The notes beneath the pieces were generated by a model that made no database searches, had not been told where the DNA came from, and was given only the letters and a program-made list of their open reading frames with translations. Below, in pieces: positions 60,036 to 64,000 of a stretch of 64,000 bases of DNA. Location of the stretch: NCBI RefSeq assembly GCF_018687715.1, contig NC_056762.1, forward strand, positions 16,835,864 to 16,899,863, in the 5' to 3' direction. The DNA is from Carya illinoinensis (taxonomy: Eukaryota; Streptophyta; Magnoliopsida; Fagales; Juglandaceae). Made by a program: the position numbers and the translations under genes. The stretch's first letter is position 1, and every line of letters begins with the position of its first letter.

Positions 60036-60488
60036 ATGGCTGAGCAATTCTCTTCCACTAATGTTCCAGACTTGAATCAGGAACCCTTGACGCATCAATC
60101 ATCAATCTTCTCTCCTGAGGCCGTCAATACCATGATAGGAGTAGAGAACCGTTTTTCTAGTAAGGCTGATTCTGAGATTATTGCAGAATCAAGAATGCTC
60201 AGTAGTCAATATGTTGCCTCTGTTACGATCATGTCTCGGAGGTTAATGGCGAGGGTGAGTGAGATTGATCATCTTAACATGCAAATATCTGAGTTATGAC
60301 AGAAGCTTGCTAATAAGGATAGTGAGAATAAAAGGCTAAAGCAAGAAAACCAAGAGTTGAAAAAATTTACAGATTGGTATGCTCATGATCTGCAACCACG
60401 AATAGAGGAGCTGGAACGAGAAAGGGTTCAGATACAAGGTCAATATCGGCAGATAACAGCAGAGGTTCATCGTTTACTAGAAAAATAG
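60036..60488 (+). pseudogene. Antisense frame A: coiled-coil-like protein of unknown function
   Basis: Plus-strand frame opposite to copia pol, 151 codons including one in-frame TGA at 60297-60299 (CGA to TGA would explain it). Start ATGGCT at 60036 chosen over an upstream TTG because of its plant-like context. The N-terminus is polar (MAEQFSSTNVPDLNQEP). The second half is highly charged with heptad-like spacing (SRRLMARVSEIDHLNMQISEL, KLANKDSENKRLKQENQELKK, IEELERERVQIQGQYRQITAEV), pointing to a coiled coil. I recognise no family. It resembles frame B downstream. A TATA box precedes it. It could be a captured host fragment or an element-specific antisense gene. Confidence 0.6.
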
Positions 60489-60620
60489 GGACAATCTACT
60501 GTTAATCTCGCTGGCTTAATAAGAAAACTTTTGACAATGTGTGTCCAGCATATCTTGTATTTCTTTTGACTAAATAAGATTTGAAGAGACAATAGTTTGT
60601 CTTATTCTTTATGCTATCTC

Positions 60621-60627
60621 TATAAAA
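60621..60627 (+). promoter_or_regulatory. TATA box of antisense frame B
   Basis: TATAAAA in CTCTATAAAATCAG, 111 bases upstream of the frame B ATGGCT; C/T-rich leader follows. Confidence 0.55.
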
Positions 60628-60731
60628 TCAGTCCTGAAGTTCATCAAATCCGCATCAAGTTTTCTTCTCATCTCTATAACTCATATGCATTCCTTCAACA
60701 TTCTCGTTTTAAGCCTTCTATTCTTTTCTCA

Positions 60732-61169
60732 ATGGCTCATTCTTCTAACATTTATCTAGATCCATCCATGAGGTATTCTGCATCTCAACCTCCTGTCCTT
60801 TCTGCAGCTGCCATTGGTGCCATGTTGTAGTAGGAAAATAATAATCTGACTAATAAGTCAGATTCTGATACTATTTATGACTTGGTAAGTCTTGGGACTT
60901 GCTACTCTTCCTCTATTGTTACTTTTTCTCAGCGGCTACAAGCCAAAAATCATGAAGTTGAAAAGCTCAAAGAACCAATTGTTGTACTTCAACGAATTGT
61001 TCAAGAGTCTCACACAAGGGAAGGAATCATTCGACAGAAGAATAAATAGTTGAAATCTTTATTAGATTCTTCATTCCACTTGCCGGTTCTCATGGATAAG
61101 AATGACATGATATTGTATGAAGAGAATGAGCGTCTCAAACATGAGGCTAAGAATCTCAAGTTTATGTAA
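60732..61169 (+). pseudogene. Antisense frame B: diverged duplicate of frame A
   Basis: Plus-strand frame of 145 codons from TCAATGGCT at 60732. It is interrupted by TAG TAG at 60828-60833 and TAG at 61047-61049, each explicable as CAG to TAG. MAHSSNIYLDPSMRYSAS precedes ENNNLTNKSDSDTI, SSSIVTFSQRLQAKNHEVEKLKEPI, QESHTREGIIRQKNK and ILYEENERLKHEAKNLKFM. Alignment by eye with frame A: EN..(S/T).K..SDS..I, SVT.(M/F)S.RL.A....E...L, then a charged C-terminal helix. No known domain. Its TAA end is 49 bases from the RNase H stop on the other strand, so it fills the space between pol and frame A. Confidence 0.6.
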
Positions 61170-61217
61170 AAATATTTAAAAAATCTATCTCTATTTTTAT
61201 TGACTCTGGTCTATCTT

Positions 61218-61580
61218 TTAAGAGATATTCATAGCATGCATCATACCTATTTCTCTTCTGATCATACATAATCTATCTTCTGATAAAGGCTTTGTGAAAA
61301 TATCTGCTAACTGATCGTGTGTGTTTGTGAACTCTAGTACTATATCGCCTTTCTGCACATGATCTCGAAAAAAATGATATCTTATTTCAATATGCTTAGT
61401 TCTAGAATGTTGTATTGGGTTCTTTGAAAGATTTATAGCACTTGTATTATCACATTTGATTGGAATGTGATTATACATGAGTTTAAAATCTTCAAGTTGT
61501 TACTTCATGTAGAGAACTTGAGCACAACAACTACCTGCAGCAACATATTCTGCCTCAGCAGTAGATAGTGTAACAGAATT
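61218..61580 (-). pseudogene. pol: Copia RNase H
   Basis: Continuation of the RT frame beyond TAA at 61583-61581 (CAA in relatives: SKKQNSVTLST). TLSTAEAEYVAAGSCCAQ, a second stop at 61502-61500, then LMYNHIPIKCDNTSAINLSKNP, HSRTKHIEIRYHFFRDHV and LADIFTKPL finish Pol. Both stops are C-to-T type. Ends 49 bases from antisense frame B. Confidence 0.85.
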
Positions 61581-62861
61581 TTATTTTTTACTAAACCAGG
61601 AAACTAGTGTATGACCTAAGAAATGGCATGCTCCACTAGTACTTTTTCGATTTATTTTACAGCCAGCATAATCTGCATCTGTGTTGCTGATTAGATCGAA
61701 AGATATGTGCTTAGGGTACCATAACCCTAGGTTAATTGTACCACTAAGATATCTAAGAATGCGCTTAACTGCAATTAAATGTGATTCTTTTGGAGATGAT
61801 TGAAAGCGTGCACATAAGCACACACTAAACATAATATCTGATCTACTAGCTGTTAAATATAATAAGCTACCAATCATACCTTGATATATCTTCGAGTCAA
61901 CTGGCTTACCGAATTCATCTTTATCAAGTTTAGTTGATGGGCTCATTGGTGTTCCAATTTCCTTAGCATTTTCCATCTCAAACTTCTTCAGTAATTCCTT
62001 AATATATTTTGATTGATTGATGAATGTCCCACTTTTTGCTTGCTTAATTTGCAATCCAAGAAAGAATGTAAGTTCTCCCATCATGCTCATCTCAAATTCT
62101 TCCTGCATAGTCTTAGCAAAAACTTGACATATATTTTCATTAGTAGCACCGAATATTATATCATCAACATAAATCTGAATCAAAAGAATATCATCATTTT
62201 CATATTTAATGAAAAGAGTTGGATCGATTTTTCCTCTTGAAAAACATTTTTCAATCAAGAAACCACTGAGTCTCTCGTACCAAACTCTAGGAGCTTGTTT
62301 AAGTCCATATAGTGCTTTTGTGAGTTTGAAAATAGGATTTGGGGAAATATGATTTTCAAAACCTGGAGGTTGCTCAACATATACCTCTTCATTTATAAAA
62401 CCATTTAAGAAAACACTTTTAACATCCATTTGAAAAAGTTTGAAATCTTTATAACAAGCATATGCAAGTAGCATTCGAATAGCTTCTAATCTTGCGACAG
62501 GTGCATATGTCTCATCATAATCGATTCCTTCTTCTTGATTAAAACCTTGAGCTACAAGTCGAGCTTTAATTCTAGTAATGACTCCGGACTCATCTTTCTT
62601 GTTTCTAAAAACCCATTTTGTTCCAATAATAGTATGATTTTTGGGTCTAGGAACAAGTGTCCAAACATCATTTCTTTCAAATTGATTCAACTCTTCTTGC
62701 ATAGCTAAAATCCAAGATTCATCAAGAAGTGCGTCATCAATATTTTTGGGTTCAATTTGAGATAGAAAAGCAGTAAGATTGCAAATATTTCTAAGAGATG
62801 ATTGAGTACTTACACCTTGTGAAGGTTCTCCCAAAATTTGTTCTACTGGATGATCTTTCAC
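61581..62861 (-). pseudogene. pol: Copia reverse transcriptase
   Basis: 426-residue open segment with the whole copia [94 protein letters not shown] (relatives have DVKSAFLNG), [24 protein letters not shown] and the catalytic [14 protein letters not shown]. It runs on into the RNase H start [22 protein letters not shown]. It is part of a polyprotein, so the listed Met is not a true start. Catalytic residues look intact. Confidence 0.9.
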
Positions 62862-63171
62862 AAATTTTCCCTGTTTGGTTGCATCTTGTATTAAATTTTG
62901 ATGATCTTTCCTGATGGCTCTATGTTGAACTTCCTCTATTGTTTTCTCTTTGTTGAGATTGAGACTTTCTGTGTTATTTATACCTCCTGGTTCTTCATCA
63001 ATAGATTTTTGGAGAGTGGAGAATTAGATTCATCAAATACTACATGCATAGATTCTTGTACAGTCAAAGTCTTTTTATTGAATACTCTATAAGCTTTACT
63101 ATTAGTAGAATACCCGAGAAAGATACATTCATCAGATTTTGCATCAAACTTGCCTAAATTATCCCTGTCAT
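62862..63171 (-). pseudogene. pol: Copia integrase C-terminus and INT-RT linker
   Basis: LNDRDNLGKFDAKSDECIFLG, YSTNSKAYRVFNKKTLTVQES and HVVFDESNS at about 63175-63010 match the C-terminal part of copia integrases. 62980-62862 is a stop-containing linker. Confidence 0.8.
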
Positions 63172-64000
63172 TCAAAATAAAACATTTGCATCCAAATACA
63201 TGAAAGTAACCAATGTTGGACTTTTTCTCATTCCAAAGCTCATAGGGGTTTTATCTAACTTAGACCTTAGCATAACTCTATTTATAACATAACATGCAGT
63301 ACTTACCGCTTCGACCCAAAAATAACTAGGCAAGTTATTCTCATTGAACATTGTTCTTGCCATCTCTTGAAGAGATCTATTTTTTCTCTCTACTACCCCA
63401 TTTTGTTGAGGAGTTCGAGGAGCAGAAAAATTATGCACAAAACTATTTTCATCACAAAATGTTTCAATATTTTTATTAACAAACTCTTTTCCCCTATCAC
63501 TTCGGATACTTGAAATAGTATAACCATTTTCATTTTGAATTCTCTTGCATAACTTGGTAAAGGCATTATGTGCCTCATCTTTATGAGCAAGAAAGATGAC
63601 CCAAGTATATCTAGAGAAATTATCAACAATAACAAATGCATAATATTTTCCTCCTAAACTTGCAACTCTATTTGGTCCAAAAAAATCCATGTGTATCATT
63701 TGCAATGGTCTAGTAGTGGAAATATGTTTCTTAGTTTTAAAAGAAGTTTTTGTTTGTTGACCAAATTGACACGCATCACAAATTTTGTCTTTAAGAAAAT
63801 TTGTTTTTGGTAAACCTCTCACAAGATCATTTTTTGAAAGTTTAGAAATAAGTTCCATGTTGGCATGACCTAATCTTCTATACCATAACCAACTAGTTTC
63901 ATTTTGAGCTGAAAAGCAAATAGCATCTTGTGAGGTAATTTCTTCAAAATCGACTGTATAAACATTATTGTTTCTAAAAGCAATAAAACAAATATTACAA
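63172..64000 (-). pseudogene. pol: Copia GAG-pre-integrase and integrase core (partial)
   Basis: Open from the right edge. WLWYRRLGHANMELISKLSK (about 63890-63830) is the GAG-pre-integrase HHCC start, CDACQFGQQTK the Cys pair. The DDE core has HMDFFGPNRVASLGGKYY, IRSDRGKEFVN and PRTPQQNGVVERKNRS. A frameshift at about 63220 cuts the frame before FHVFGCKCF; the correct frame continues at 63175. No upstream start is available because Pol continues outside the window. Confidence 0.9.

Larger units (their letters stand above)
58154..64000 (-). mobile_element. Ty1/copia element, SIRE/Maximus type, right part outside window
   Basis: Minus-strand copia element: 3' LTR at the left, polypurine tract, an 1.6 kb region with two antisense frames, then RNase H, RT and integrase in copia order (INT before RT). 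Gag, protease and the 5' LTR lie beyond 64000. Integrase motifs (HMDFFGP, SAPRTPQQNGVVERKNRSLQEMARTM) are of SIRE/Maximus character. It inserted in a long minus-strand LTR; the left flank is AAATT. Several stops and a frameshift make this copy inactive. Confidence 0.85.

Noticed and set aside
1..64000. tRNA, rRNA or host protein-coding genes
   Set aside because: No cloverleaf, rRNA motif or multi-exon host gene was recognised; every protein motif seen belongs to a transposon.

Overview
This is a transposon-packed intergenic stretch of a plant nuclear genome. I see no host gene, tRNA, rRNA or bacterial-style operon. The evidence is the content: five L1-type LINEs with RNase H tails, a chromodomain Ty3/gypsy element, a SIRE-like Ty1/copia element, a miniature TRIM, several long solo or decayed LTRs, and a rotted hAT transposase gene. 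The families point to a eudicot, probably woody. A Fagales-like genome is a guess from the CTCGAG-rich repeat, not a demonstrated fact.

Layout. 1-2370: 5'-truncated LINE (L1-A), minus strand. 3290-18600: one decayed hAT transposase gene (minus strand) exploded into three pieces. L1-C (12710-18481) sits in its BED finger. A hAT-like non-autonomous element (4082-11882) sits just before its LHVATYFLNP motif. That element holds a full-length L1-B (4401-11351), whose RNase H domain holds a 1.3 kb insertion (4799-6112) with an 8-bp target duplication. 18600-20385 is AT-rich. 20386-31621: a 213-bp tandem duplication split by L1-D, itself split by a complete 9.36 kb chromovirus (20994-30351; LTRs of about 2.14 kb).

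32395-58153 is a nest of long LTRs in both orientations. A solo LTR at 36963-40528 (TSD GCTTG) carries a TRIM at 37820-38261 (TSD GTACA). A second solo LTR at 46846-51259 (TSD CTTGA) splits a 205-bp tandem repeat. Related LTRs lie inverted at 44948-53733 and 55164-58153. LINE L1-E (plus strand, 33494-36372) is also nested here. 58154-64000: a copia element of SIRE/Maximus type on the minus strand, running off the right edge.

Most notable. Between the copia RNase H and its 3' LTR lie two plus-strand (antisense) reading frames. Both encode coiled-coil-like proteins, both start in ATGGCT with a TATA box about 90-110 bp upstream, and they look like diverged tandem duplicates. Other points: a triple hairpin with a compensatory base-pair change in the chromovirus LTR; seven heptapeptide W-P repeats in its Gag; a possible 96-bp gag-pol intron; a hairpin module shared by four diverged long LTRs; and several stop codons explicable as C-to-T decay at CG/CHG/CHH sites. 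Most pol genes are broken, so much of the window reads as fossil sequence.
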